Assembly: GCF_009604425.1 (NCBI RefSeq)
Contig: NZ_WEGI01000001.1
Location: forward strand, 744,001-808,000
DNA length: 64,000 nucleotides
Source of the DNA: Nocardia aurantia
Lineage (GTDB): Bacteria; Actinomycetota; Actinomycetes; Mycobacteriales; Mycobacteriaceae
Direction of reading: 5' to 3'
The notes beneath the pieces are model-generated. The model did no database searches. It saw nothing but the letters and a program-made list of their open reading frames with translations, and was not told the origin of the DNA. This document shows, in pieces, positions 9,401 through 16,920 of the stretch; positions within the stretch are counted from its first letter, which is position 1, and each line of letters begins with the position of its first letter. The position numbers and the translations under genes were made by a program.

Positions 9401-10451
9401 GCTGAACCGCTGGGCGCAGGCGCGTCCGGCGCTGAAGGATCAGATCATGACCCGGGTCGAATTGCGGCTCGGCGATCCGATGGATTCCGATCTGGGCCGC
9501 AAGATCGCCTCGCTGGTGCCGATCGGGCGGCCGGGCCGCGGTATCACCCGCGACGGCCTGCACATGCTGACCGCGCTGCCGCGGATCGACGGCGTCTCGG
9601 ATCCGGTCAGCCTGGGTCCGGCGGTGGTCGCGGCGGTCCGGACCATCGCGGCCGCGAACCGTGGCCGGCCGGCCACGGCGGTACGCATGCTGCCGGAACG
9701 CATGGCCCGCACCGAACTGCTGGAGCTGGTGAATGCGGCGCCGGTCGACGCCGACCGCCGGAGTTCGCGAATCCCCATCGGTATCAACGAATCCGAACTC
9801 GCTCCCGTGTTCCTCGATTTCGTCGAGAGTCCGCATTTCCTGGTGTTCGGCGACACCGCCTGCGGCAAGAGCACGCTGTTGCGGAACATCGTCACCGGAA
9901 TCTGCGCGGTCAATACGCCGGATCAGGCGCGAATCATCCTGTCCGACTATCGGCGCAGCCTGATCGACCTCGCCGGAATTCCGAACGAGGCCGCCTACGC
10001 GTCGTCGGCGCAGATGCTGACCACCAACATCAACGATCTGGTGGGCGTGCTGCAGCGCCGGATGCCGGACGCGAACGTGACTCCGCAGCAACTGCGGGAG
10101 CGGTCGTGGTGGAGCGGGCCCGACGTCTACGTGGTGGTCGACGATTACGACCTGGTCGCCACCTCCACCGGGAATCCGCTCGCGGTTCTGGTCGAATTCC
10201 TGCCCCTGGCACGGGATCTCGGTCTGCACATGATCGTCGCGCGCCGTTCCGGCGGCGCCGCCCGCGCGATGTACGACCCCGTGATCTCCCGGCTGAAGGA
10301 CTTGGCGAGCGCCGGTCTCATCATGAGCGGCAACCGAGAGGAGGGGAATCTGATCGGAGGTGTCAGGCCCAGTGCCATGCCCGACGGCCGCGGCACGCTG
10401 GTGACTCGAAATGGAATTGACCTTATTCAGACGGCATGGACACCGGCATGA
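6432..10451 (+). CDS. eccC: T7SS FtsK/SpoIIIE-type ATPase EccC, single chain
   Basis: Motor ATPase of the ESX machine, 1,339 aa with all three ATPase domains in one polypeptide, as in ESX-4 and unlike the split EccCa/EccCb of ESX-1. Two transmembrane helices (about 40-60 and 68-88) precede a DUF-like stalk. Walker A motifs are GATGSGKSE (about 483), GGPQSGKST (about 840) and GDTACGKST (about 1140). Walker B is VVLDEF in domain 1 but VIDGF in domain 2 and VVDDY in domain 3, so domain 1 looks the most canonical, as is usual for EccC. It is followed after 143 bp by the two esx genes it should recognise through their C-terminal signals. Confidence 0.96.
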   Translation: MSTVRFQRRQRREVPRIPGGEVTLQPPPEIPRAIPASLLSKLMPFVMVVGMVGMMAIMFTHGGGIASNPMSMMFPMMMVFSMVGMFAGQGGRGQKAAEANEDRKDYLRYLDQVRRDVEETARQQRAAVEWSHPEPGLVWMLAGTSRMWERRPGDKDFCHARIGLGGQRLATRLVSPETGPVEELEPIAAVSLRRFVRTHSTVPDLPTAIAVKGFAAIQLNGDRGQARDMTRAMLLQLCMFQAPDQVLVAVVCGTDTAREWEWTKWLPHTQHPESQDGIGTERMVYGSVREMNAGLAPLLHNRARYSRNQPANQNLVHVLVVVDGGLLEAEEDPLRESGFEGVTIIDLCNYAPRLAVSRGIQMVIENGDCVGRGATGNMERFAIIDRISARQAEQTARRLAPYRAAVQRGGEVVEESGEAISSWAQLMGLGDIGVFNPESTWRPRYGRDRLRVPFGVGADGLPVFIDIKEAAENGMGPHGLCIGATGSGKSEFLRTLVLSLLATHSPDQLNLVLVDFKGGATFLGLEGVPHVAAIITNLEEEADLVERMRDALAGEMNRRQELLRASGNFANVSDYEKARAAGAELDPLPALFVVLDEFSELLSQHPDFAELFLQIGRLGRSLHVHLLLASQRLEEGRLKGLESHLSYRIGLKTFSANESRQVLGVPDAYNLPANPGGGYLKADSGEIQRFQAAYVSGPYLGAGAQREVTPDDVIGGEIDVTARPFTADMVNFRDSDRLPVPTAPAIVEDAQDESEKISNLLMMVSRIRGHGRPAHAIWLPPLGAPPTLDALVPRGILTGDVNPAAPLRAVIGIVDRPFDQRRDPLLVDLSTNAGNVAVVGGPQSGKSTVLRTLIMSMALTHTAEQVQFYCLDFGGGTLTALEGLPHVGSVATRQDVDKVRRTVAEMTTIVRQREMRFRALGIDLSEFRRLRALDPASSPAAAGAHEDPFGDVFLVIDGFGSIREDFEALEGPIMNLAIQGLSYGVHVVIALNRWAQARPALKDQIMTRVELRLGDPMDSDLGRKIASLVPIGRPGRGITRDGLHMLTALPRIDGVSDPVSLGPAVVAAVRTIAAANRGRPATAVRMLPERMARTELLELVNAAPVDADRRSSRIPIGINESELAPVFLDFVESPHFLVFGDTACGKSTLLRNIVTGICAVNTPDQARIILSDYRRSLIDLAGIPNEAAYASSAQMLTTNINDLVGVLQRRMPDANVTPQQLRERSWWSGPDVYVVVDDYDLVATSTGNPLAVLVEFLPLARDLGLHMIVARRSGGAARAMYDPVISRLKDLASAGLIMSGNREEGNLIGGVRPSAMPDGRGTLVTRNGIDLIQTAWTPA

Positions 10452-10455
10452 TGTG

Positions 10456-10471
10456 CGTATCCTGTGATACG
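10456..10471 (+). promoter_or_regulatory. Small perfect hairpin between eccC and esx genes
   Basis: CGTATC and GATACG (10456-10461 and 10466-10471) flank CTGT, 5 bp after the eccC stop. It lies in a 143-bp gap that is less GC-rich than its surroundings and precedes the separately initiated esx pair. It could attenuate eccC read-through or be a protein site. No T-tract is present. Confidence 0.35.
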
Positions 10472-10594
10472 AACGGCGCCGGAACCGTCCGGGCGCTTCG
10501 AGCGTCGAAGCATCTGTACGACAGATTCGGGTGACATCACAATGCGTTCCGAAAAGGATCGGATGAATCCCGTTCGAAACCGTTAGGAGTAGCA

Positions 10595-10909
10595 ATGGCC
10601 GGTATGAAGCAGACGGAACAGGTTGTCGGTCTGTCGACCTATATGGCCGACAAGCGGGCGGAGATCGACGGCCTGCTCGCGGCCCTCGAGGTCCAGAAGG
10701 AAAGTCTGGTGGCGAATTGGCGGTCCCCGGCCGCCCGAATGATCTTCGACCGGGTCATCCAGGAGTATCGGGACGAGGCGCACGCCATGGTGAACGCGTT
10801 GCAGCAGCACGCGGACAACGTGAAGGACGCGTCCGTCAAGGTCACCAACGCGGACAGTCTGCTGTCGGATTCGCTGAACAGCGCCGCGGCCTCGCTCAAG
10901 GGCCTGTAG
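10595..10909 (+). CDS. WXG100-superfamily T7SS substrate, first of pair (WRS variant)
   Basis: Small secreted helical-hairpin protein, 104 aa, the standard ESAT-6/CFP-10 size. The predicted helix-turn-helix places NWRSPAA where WXG is expected, so the glycine is replaced by serine. Helices on both sides are amphipathic and no signal peptide is present. ATG at 10595 follows AGGAG. It lies 43 bp upstream of a second Esx gene and right after eccC, the position held by esxU/esxT near mycobacterial ESX-4. The two products probably form a heterodimer. I cannot say which is the EsxT or EsxU counterpart. Confidence 0.88.
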   Translation: MAGMKQTEQVVGLSTYMADKRAEIDGLLAALEVQKESLVANWRSPAARMIFDRVIQEYRDEAHAMVNALQQHADNVKDASVKVTNADSLLSDSLNSAAASLKGL

Positions 10910-10952
10910 AAACCACCGACAGTCGTACTTCATTTTTCGAAAGGTGCTGAAA

Positions 10953-11264
10953 ATGGCTGGAGAAACCACCGGCGAGATCTTCCACAATTTTTCCGCGGTG
11001 GACGCCCATTCGATCGATATCCAGGCCACGGCCGGAAAGATCCTGACCGCGATCGAGGAGTTGAAGGACAAGGTCACTTCGGTCGCCGGCACGGATTGGG
11101 ACGGCTCCGCGAACGACGCCTTCAACGCGCTGCACACGAAGTGGCAGGACCGGTCGAACCAGCTGCAGGAGACGCTGCGCAAGCTCGGCGCCACCGTGCA
11201 GGAGGGCAATGCCCACATGCAGTCGACCGACAACGGGAACGCCCAGATCTTCATGGGTGCCTGA
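10953..11264 (+). CDS. WXG100-family T7SS substrate, second of pair
   Basis: ESAT-6-like protein of 103 aa with the canonical turn TDWDGSANDAF at about residues 47-57, between two amphipathic helices. The ATG at 10953 was chosen because GAAAGG (10939-10944) lies 8 nt upstream; a GTG at 10944 would overlap that site. It follows the WRS-type partner by 43 bp and is closed by a strong hairpin at 11273-11318. It is the likely heterodimer partner and EccC client. Confidence 0.92.
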   Translation: MAGETTGEIFHNFSAVDAHSIDIQATAGKILTAIEELKDKVTSVAGTDWDGSANDAFNALHTKWQDRSNQLQETLRKLGATVQEGNAHMQSTDNGNAQIFMGA

Positions 11265-11272
11265 TACATCGG

Positions 11273-11318
11273 CGAAGGGGCCACGCGCACCGGACCTCTC
11301 GGTGCTCGGGCCCCTTCG
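11273..11318 (+). terminator. Hairpin downstream of esx pair
   Basis: CGAAGGGGCC pairs with GGCCCCTTCG, and the inner GCACCG pairs with CGGTGC around a GACCTCT loop. It starts 8 bp after the second esx stop. The stem is long and GC-rich but lacks a T-run, which is common for actinobacterial terminators. It also separates esx from the convergent kinase gene. Confidence 0.75.
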
Positions 11319-11352
11319 TCGTGTCCGGGGACGGGCTCGTGCGCGGCCGGGG

Positions 11353-12873
11353 CTACTTCACCGATTTGGCGATGGTCGGGACCATCTTGTCGACCAGGGC
11401 GGCGGTCGACTGGTCGGTCCACACCTGGAATGCCTGGATGGTGGCCGGATCGTCGACCACCACGATCGTGGCCGAACTCGCGAGCAGCGCGGCAGGCACG
11501 CCGCGCAATCCGCCGTTGCCGGCCTGACTGTCGGTGCGCAGCACCATGATCACGTCGGTGTGGCTGGTGTCGGTGAGTCCGGCATACGACAGCTGCCGCG
11601 GTGATTTCTCGTCGCCGACGGCCTTGTAGTTGTCGTTGTACCGGAAACCGATGGCCTGCAGGAATTTCGACTGATCGCTGGGCGTGAGATCGACCGAGAG
11701 CGTCGAATCCCCCACGTTGAAGGCGGTGACCGTCTTCCCGTCGAATTGCGGATATTTGCTGCGGACCTGGCTGAGCTGGTCGCCGCCGGGGGTGCTCGGC
11801 GAACTGCCGCCGCCCTGCACCGCGAAGAAGATGCCGGCGGCCGCGACGACCGCCACCACCACCGCGGCGCCGATGATCCAGGGCCGCCGGGATTTCGGCT
11901 TCGTGGTCGACAGCACCGGTTCGGTCCGGGCGAGGCGGGCCGCCGTCTCCGGGGACCGGGGTCCGAAACCGTTGATCGACACCCGTGGATCGGTCGAATA
12001 GCCCGGCGGCGGAGCGTGGTAGCCGCGCTGCGTGCCGTACATGGCCGCCTCGGCGTCCCGGACGAATTCGCGGCAACTGCCGTAGCGGTCGGCCGGATTC
12101 TTCGCCATCACCTTCGCGATGACGTGATCCAGAGCCGGCGGCAGATCGGGGCGCAGAGGGCTCACCCGCGGCGGCGGATCGTTGAGGTGACCCATCATGA
12201 CCAGGGCGGGCGCGGTGGCGGGATAGGGGTTCTGGCCGGTCAGCAGCCGGAAGAAGGCGCAGCCGAGACTGTAGATGTCCGAACGGTGGTCGAGTGCCTC
12301 GCCGGTCAGCTGCTCCGGCGACGCGTAGGCGACGGTCGCCATGAACTGCCCGGTCGCCGTCAGATCCTGACCGTCCTCGGCCGATTTCGCGACCCCGAAA
12401 TCGGTGAGGAAAACTCGCTCGTCCTCACCGGCGCTCTGCGACAGCAGGAAATTCGCCGGCTTCACGTCGCGGTGCAGCAGGCCGCGGCGGTGGGCGTAAT
12501 CCAGGCCCTTGCCGACCTCCGACACGATGCGCAGGGCCCGCTGGGCCGTCATGATCGACGGGCCCTTGCGGGCCTCCTCGGCCGCGTCGGTGCCCTCGAC
12601 GAATTGCATCGCGATCCAGAGCTGACCGTTCTCCTCGCCACGGTTGTAGACGGCGACGATATTGGGATGATCCAGTCCCGCAGCGAGATTCGCCTCCCGC
12701 TCGAATCGCGCGCGGAACTCGGGATCGACCGACAACTCGGCACTGAGGACCTTCAGGGCGTCCCGGCGGGGGAGGGTGGGATTGCGGGCCAGATACACCG
12801 TGCCCATTCCGCCGCTGCCCAGGACACCGAGCACCTGATAGCCACCCACGATCGCGCCGGGTTGCAACGGCAT
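11353..12873 (-). CDS. Transmembrane PknB-type Ser/Thr protein kinase
   Basis: Eukaryotic-type receptor kinase, 506 aa. Catalytic motifs are complete: glycine loop GSGGMG (19-24), Lys41 in ALKVL, HRDVKPAN (134-141), DFG (158-160), and the activation segment with Thr172/Thr174 before ASPE. A Pro/Ser linker leads to one transmembrane helix (about 327-348) and a C-terminal extracellular domain of about 150 residues that is not a PASTA repeat and that I do not recognise. ATG at 12873 follows AGGAGGA. The gene is 71 bp downstream of the first lipoprotein in the same direction, and FHA proteins, the usual readers of such kinases, are encoded within 15 kb. Substrates are unknown. Confidence 0.93.
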   Translation of the reverse strand: MPLQPGAIVGGYQVLGVLGSGGMGTVYLARNPTLPRRDALKVLSAELSVDPEFRARFEREANLAAGLDHPNIVAVYNRGEENGQLWIAMQFVEGTDAAEEARKGPSIMTAQRALRIVSEVGKGLDYAHRRGLLHRDVKPANFLLSQSAGEDERVFLTDFGVAKSAEDGQDLTATGQFMATVAYASPEQLTGEALDHRSDIYSLGCAFFRLLTGQNPYPATAPALVMMGHLNDPPPRVSPLRPDLPPALDHVIAKVMAKNPADRYGSCREFVRDAEAAMYGTQRGYHAPPPGYSTDPRVSINGFGPRSPETAARLARTEPVLSTTKPKSRRPWIIGAAVVVAVVAAAGIFFAVQGGGSSPSTPGGDQLSQVRSKYPQFDGKTVTAFNVGDSTLSVDLTPSDQSKFLQAIGFRYNDNYKAVGDEKSPRQLSYAGLTDTSHTDVIMVLRTDSQAGNGGLRGVPAALLASSATIVVVDDPATIQAFQVWTDQSTAALVDKMVPTIAKSVK

Positions 12874-12944
12874 TCGGTCCTCCTCGTATTCACGTCAGAC
12901 GCAAGGAATCTAGCAAGCCGGCCGACCCGGCACGAGTGCGCCGT

Positions 12945-14168
12945 TCACTTGCCCGGGTGCCCGTACGCGAGCAACTTGTACTGGGCAGCGGTGCGTTGGT
13001 AGAGCTCCTGGACGTTGAATGCGTAGATCTTCGCGGCGAAGCGATCGTAGGTCACGAAGCAGGCCGGCGGTGCGGTCCAATCGGTGTCACCGCCCTGCGG
13101 CTGTTTGAAACAGCGCACCCCGGGCATGTTCGGCGGACCGTCGATCGGGGCCCAGACATCGTCGTGTTCCTTCGCCAGGGCGGCGACCAGCCGGGCCGCC
13201 GCCGCGGCGTCGCGGGTGCGGTACACGTAGGTCGACGCGACGGCGACGGAGTCGACGCCGGCATCGTCGAACGCGGCCTTGACCAGGTCGGGGCGGTTGG
13301 TGATGTGCAGCGCCGCCTGCCGCGGGTACACCCCCTGCGGGTCGACTCCGCTCGGTTTCGTGTTCTTGTCGAAAGGCAATGTGCGGCTGAGCATTTCGTC
13401 GGTGTCGAGCGGGAGTGAGCCGAATTTGTCGAGCGGCGTCTCGGTGTAGGCCGCGATGGTCGCGTCCCATTTGTCGATGGCCTTCTTCGAGATGTCCGCC
13501 AGCGGAGCCACATCGAACGGGATGCTGATCGGATCGATCAGTTGCACGATGAACACCAGGTCGTTCCGCTGATACCACACCGTCAGGACATTGCTGTCGA
13601 GAATCGTGGTGGTGACATTCGCCGTGGCCGTGGGATAACCGGGTATGGTCGCCGGCCGGCCCGGCACCACGCCGGACATGTTCCGGATCGCGGCGGCCGC
13701 GTGGTCGGCGTCGGTGAAACGCAGTGTGTCCATGTCGAACACCCGGCCCATGGTCGGATCCGTGCGCCGCTGACCGAGAGTGGCCCAGCCCACGACGAAT
13801 CCCGGTGCGAGAGCGTTGAAATTGTCGTCGACGCCGATTCCCGTGTAGGAGGGGTGACTCTTCACCGTGAGCGTGCGGGTGATGTAGGCCTTCGGGTCGA
13901 AGACGTATTTGCTGTCGACGTCGATCGCGAGCGGTACGGCGTTCCCGATCCGGATGGATTCCCGTACGTATCCCGAGGATTCGGTTCTGGTCTTCTCGAT
14001 GTCGACCGGTGCGACGGGGAAGTTCCCGGAATCGATCTTGGAGATGTCGAGGGCGGGCGGGGCGGCGGCGTCCTTGTGGTCGTCGCCGCAGGCGGTTCCG
14101 GTGAGCAGAACGGTCACGGCGGTGATCCCGGCGAGTGCGACACGGGTGACGCGGTTGAGAGGATTCAT
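12945..14168 (-). CDS. Paralogous-family lipoprotein 1
   Basis: Predicted secreted lipoprotein, 407 aa, with an N-terminal signal (ALAGITAVTVLLTGTACGDD), Cys about residue 25. It belongs to a family of five in this window. Family marks are an early IDSGNFPVAP-type motif, a central DTDEMLSRTLPF segment (others read DPDGLLARV or DPEGLLAKT) and a C-terminal helix LYQRTAAQYKLLAY. I recall a Nocardia family of such proteins annotated DUF7373, but cannot confirm it. Start is the ATG at 14168, 4 bp after the stop of the upstream paralog, so it is probably coupled. Biochemical function is unknown. Confidence 0.85.
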   Translation of the reverse strand: MNPLNRVTRVALAGITAVTVLLTGTACGDDHKDAAAPPALDISKIDSGNFPVAPVDIEKTRTESSGYVRESIRIGNAVPLAIDVDSKYVFDPKAYITRTLTVKSHPSYTGIGVDDNFNALAPGFVVGWATLGQRRTDPTMGRVFDMDTLRFTDADHAAAAIRNMSGVVPGRPATIPGYPTATANVTTTILDSNVLTVWYQRNDLVFIVQLIDPISIPFDVAPLADISKKAIDKWDATIAAYTETPLDKFGSLPLDTDEMLSRTLPFDKNTKPSGVDPQGVYPRQAALHITNRPDLVKAAFDDAGVDSVAVASTYVYRTRDAAAAARLVAALAKEHDDVWAPIDGPPNMPGVRCFKQPQGGDTDWTAPPACFVTYDRFAAKIYAFNVQELYQRTAAQYKLLAYGHPGK

Positions 14169-14172
14169 CGGT

Positions 14173-15414
14173 TCACTCGCTCCTCGCCAGGATCGCGTAC
14201 TGGGCGCCGGTGCGTTCGTACAGCGCGGTGGGACTGGGCCTGGCGACCGGGAACCGGTCGACCACCATGGCGACGTAGCGGCCGTACACGACCACACAGA
14301 ACGCGTCGTAGTCCCGGTTCGAATCCCGCAGGTCCAGCCGCACACAGGTGGCGTCCGGCAGGCCCGGCGGCGGATTCAGCAGGTCGTCGTCCTTACCGGT
14401 CCGGGTCAGCGTGTTCTGCAGCCGGAACGAGGCGGCCAGATCGCGGGTCCGGTACAGCACGCCGGTGCGCCGGGCGACCGCGTCCACCCCGTCCTCCCGG
14501 AACGCGTTGCGAACATCGATCGGATTGCGCTCGTAGTGCAGATCTGCCGCCGGATCGTAGGTGCCGAAATCGTCGGTGTCGTAGAACGGGTCGCTGTAGT
14601 CCTTCGCCTGCGGCGCGGCGCGGCGCATCAGGCCCTCGGGATCCGCGGCGAGGTCGAGCAGATCGTCCAGCGGGGTGGGCTGCAACGTCGCCATCGCGGC
14701 CAGCTGCAGGTCGATGGTCCGCTTGGTGAGCGCGGCGAGTGCGGCCTGATCCGGTGCGGGGACCCGGGTGCTGGCGAGCACCACATACGGACCGTGCGCG
14801 AGGAAGGCCGTCGCCGAGGCGTCCTCACCCGAACTGGCATGTGCGTCGGGATGATCGGCGATCGTGATCGGATGCCGGCCCGGGTTGCTGTCGTTCTCGA
14901 TCGTGCCGAACTGATCGGCCGCCTGCCGGGCCGCGTCCTCGGTGGGGAAACGCAGCAGGCCGACGATCACCTTCTTCCGGCTGCGGAGGTTGCCGTTGGT
15001 CCGGGACACGTACACGCCCGCCAGTACGTTGAAGGTCTGGCCGATCGGGGCGAAAGCCTTCGGGATGCCGTCGTCCGAGGTCATGTCCGTGCCGGAGGAG
15101 ATGAGCTTCACCGTCGACGGGGCGCTGTCGTCGGGATCCACATCGAAGGGATGGACGAGATAGCCGAGCATGCGCCGCGCCTCGATCAGCCGGAAGTCCG
15201 TCGAATTACGGAATTTCGGTTTGTACGCGGTCGGTTGCGCGGCGAACGAGCCGGTCCGCAGTGTGCCGATGTCGACGGCGGTCAGACCCGGTCCGGCGTG
15301 CCCGGTGACGCCGGGGCCGCAACTCTGTACGGAGAGCGCGATGATCACCGTCACGAGCGCGAGAACGCCGATGGCGTAGAGGGATCGCTTGGTGCGCGGT
15401 TCGAGGGTATCCAC
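14173..15414 (-). CDS. Paralogous-family lipoprotein 2
   Basis: Second member of the five-gene family, 413 aa. N-terminus MDTLEPRTKRSLYAIGVLAL has a long hydrophobic segment ending SVQSCGP; Gln at -2 makes this a poor lipobox, so it may be a membrane-anchored rather than lipidated form. Family marks: VDIGTLRTGSF near the start of the mature protein, DPEGLMRRAAP in the middle and ALYERTGAQYAILARSE at the end. The GTG at 15414 is preferred since GGAGG lies 8 nt upstream. A GTG at 15429 overlapping the previous stop is also possible. Function unknown. Confidence 0.8.
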   Translation of the reverse strand: MDTLEPRTKRSLYAIGVLALVTVIIALSVQSCGPGVTGHAGPGLTAVDIGTLRTGSFAAQPTAYKPKFRNSTDFRLIEARRMLGYLVHPFDVDPDDSAPSTVKLISSGTDMTSDDGIPKAFAPIGQTFNVLAGVYVSRTNGNLRSRKKVIVGLLRFPTEDAARQAADQFGTIENDSNPGRHPITIADHPDAHASSGEDASATAFLAHGPYVVLASTRVPAPDQAALAALTKRTIDLQLAAMATLQPTPLDDLLDLAADPEGLMRRAAPQAKDYSDPFYDTDDFGTYDPAADLHYERNPIDVRNAFREDGVDAVARRTGVLYRTRDLAASFRLQNTLTRTGKDDDLLNPPPGLPDATCVRLDLRDSNRDYDAFCVVVYGRYVAMVVDRFPVARPSPTALYERTGAQYAILARSE

Positions 15415-15428
15415 GGTGCCGGCCTCCA

Positions 15429-16640
15429 CTACCGGTCCGTCAGGAGGACGTACTGGGCGGCGATCTTCTGGTGCAGATCCTGCAGGTTCTTCGCCGCCGC
15501 CTCCGCCGTGTAGCGATCCACCTGGAGGTAGCACAGATTCATGATCGGGTCGCCCTTGTCGGTGAGGTCCGTGAAGCATTCGACGTTGGCGCTCAAGCCC
15601 TTCGGGGCTTCCGCCATCCGCTGGGTCGGTTTGAGATGGGTGGAGGGCTGTTCGTCCTGCCACAGCGCCAGCGCGCCCTTGGAGGTCCGGCTGCGGAAAA
15701 CGCCGCCGTCGCCGAAGGCCACCAGGTCGACGTCACCGGTTTTCAGGAAGTTCAGGCCCGCGCTCTGCATACCGCTGGCCGCGCCGCGGCCGGTGTAGAT
15801 TCCGTCGACGTCGGCGCGCAGCGGAATTTCCGGATTCGACGGCAGCGTGCGGCCGAGCAGCCCGTCGGGATCCATGTCGATGTTCATGATCTGATCGGCC
15901 GGCGTGGGAACGAACGTGTCCAGCAGCGGCAGTTGGGTGTCGAGCATGGTGTCGGTGAAGGACACCAGCGCGGGCAGATCGGGTGCGGCGGTGTCGTCGA
16001 CCACCTTGATGAAGACGACGTACCGGTCGTGCACGGTCCAGGAACCGATCGACGAGATCGCCGGCCGCCAATGTGCCTTGCCCTCGGGATGTTTCACCAG
16101 ATCGACGGGCACGTTGTCGACGTTGTAGGTGAAATCGTCGTTCTCCAGGGTCGGCCCGACGTCCGCGGCGATCTTCGCGCTGGGGAACTCCAGCACCGCG
16201 AGGCTCAGCGTGCGGGCGTTCCCGTTCGGATCGGCGGCGGTCGACATGGCGTTCTGCCAGCCCGCGACCAGATCCTTCGCGACATCGTTGAACGTGTCGT
16301 TGATGACGAGTTTGCCCATGCCGTGGCGGTTCAGGACCACGTGCTGGGACAGGCCCAGCGCGTCGTCGGTGTAGGCCGGATCGGCCTCCGACGGCAGCGC
16401 GACGAAATCGGCCAGCCGCTGCGACTCTCGCGTGCGGGCCTGTTTCAGCGTCTTGGCGTGGCCGATCACCCGGCGCTTCGTCGGATAGTTCCCCACATCG
16501 AGATTCGTGGTGTCGGCCGCTTGGCGCGCGGCATGCCCCTGGACCTCGGCGCCGCAGGCGGCGGCGGTCGGCACGAGCAGCGCGGCGGCCAGCAGCAGAC
16601 CCGCCGCGCGGACGGCTCGGGACCCGGCGACGACTGTCAT
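15429..16640 (-). CDS. Paralogous-family lipoprotein 3
   Basis: Third family member, 403 aa, and first gene of the lipoprotein 3-2-1-kinase run. Signal sequence LLLAAALLVPTAAACGAE with a relaxed lipobox (AAAC), then the family motif TNLDVGNYPTKRR, central DPDGLLGRTLP and terminal LHQKIAAQYVLLTDR. ATG at 16640 sits behind GGAGGGG. Its promoter should lie in the 280-bp gap that separates it from the divergent metallophosphoesterase. The conserved terminal helix and central motif suggest a common fold with the other four; role unknown. Confidence 0.85.
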   Translation of the reverse strand: MTVVAGSRAVRAAGLLLAAALLVPTAAACGAEVQGHAARQAADTTNLDVGNYPTKRRVIGHAKTLKQARTRESQRLADFVALPSEADPAYTDDALGLSQHVVLNRHGMGKLVINDTFNDVAKDLVAGWQNAMSTAADPNGNARTLSLAVLEFPSAKIAADVGPTLENDDFTYNVDNVPVDLVKHPEGKAHWRPAISSIGSWTVHDRYVVFIKVVDDTAAPDLPALVSFTDTMLDTQLPLLDTFVPTPADQIMNIDMDPDGLLGRTLPSNPEIPLRADVDGIYTGRGAASGMQSAGLNFLKTGDVDLVAFGDGGVFRSRTSKGALALWQDEQPSTHLKPTQRMAEAPKGLSANVECFTDLTDKGDPIMNLCYLQVDRYTAEAAAKNLQDLHQKIAAQYVLLTDR

Positions 16641-16920
16641 TTCCCCTCCGGCGGACGGCCGGTGCGCGCGAATCGAGGATTCGGCCTGCCCGGTCCGCTG
16701 TGCGGCATGCGCGCCCATGACCCGTCGCTCGTCACGATTCCCCTCCCTCGCCCGGCCTCGGGAGCCGGACCTCCGCGCCCGAGGGTAGCGAACCGGTCGG
16801 CTCCGCGCTCGGGGATATGCCCCGCGGTGGCGGTGTGGACGGCTGTGCACAACTCGGCGGCGGCGACCGATCGGTCCGTGCTGCTATCGTCGAAATTCCC
16901 CCCTCGATGAGGATGACCTG

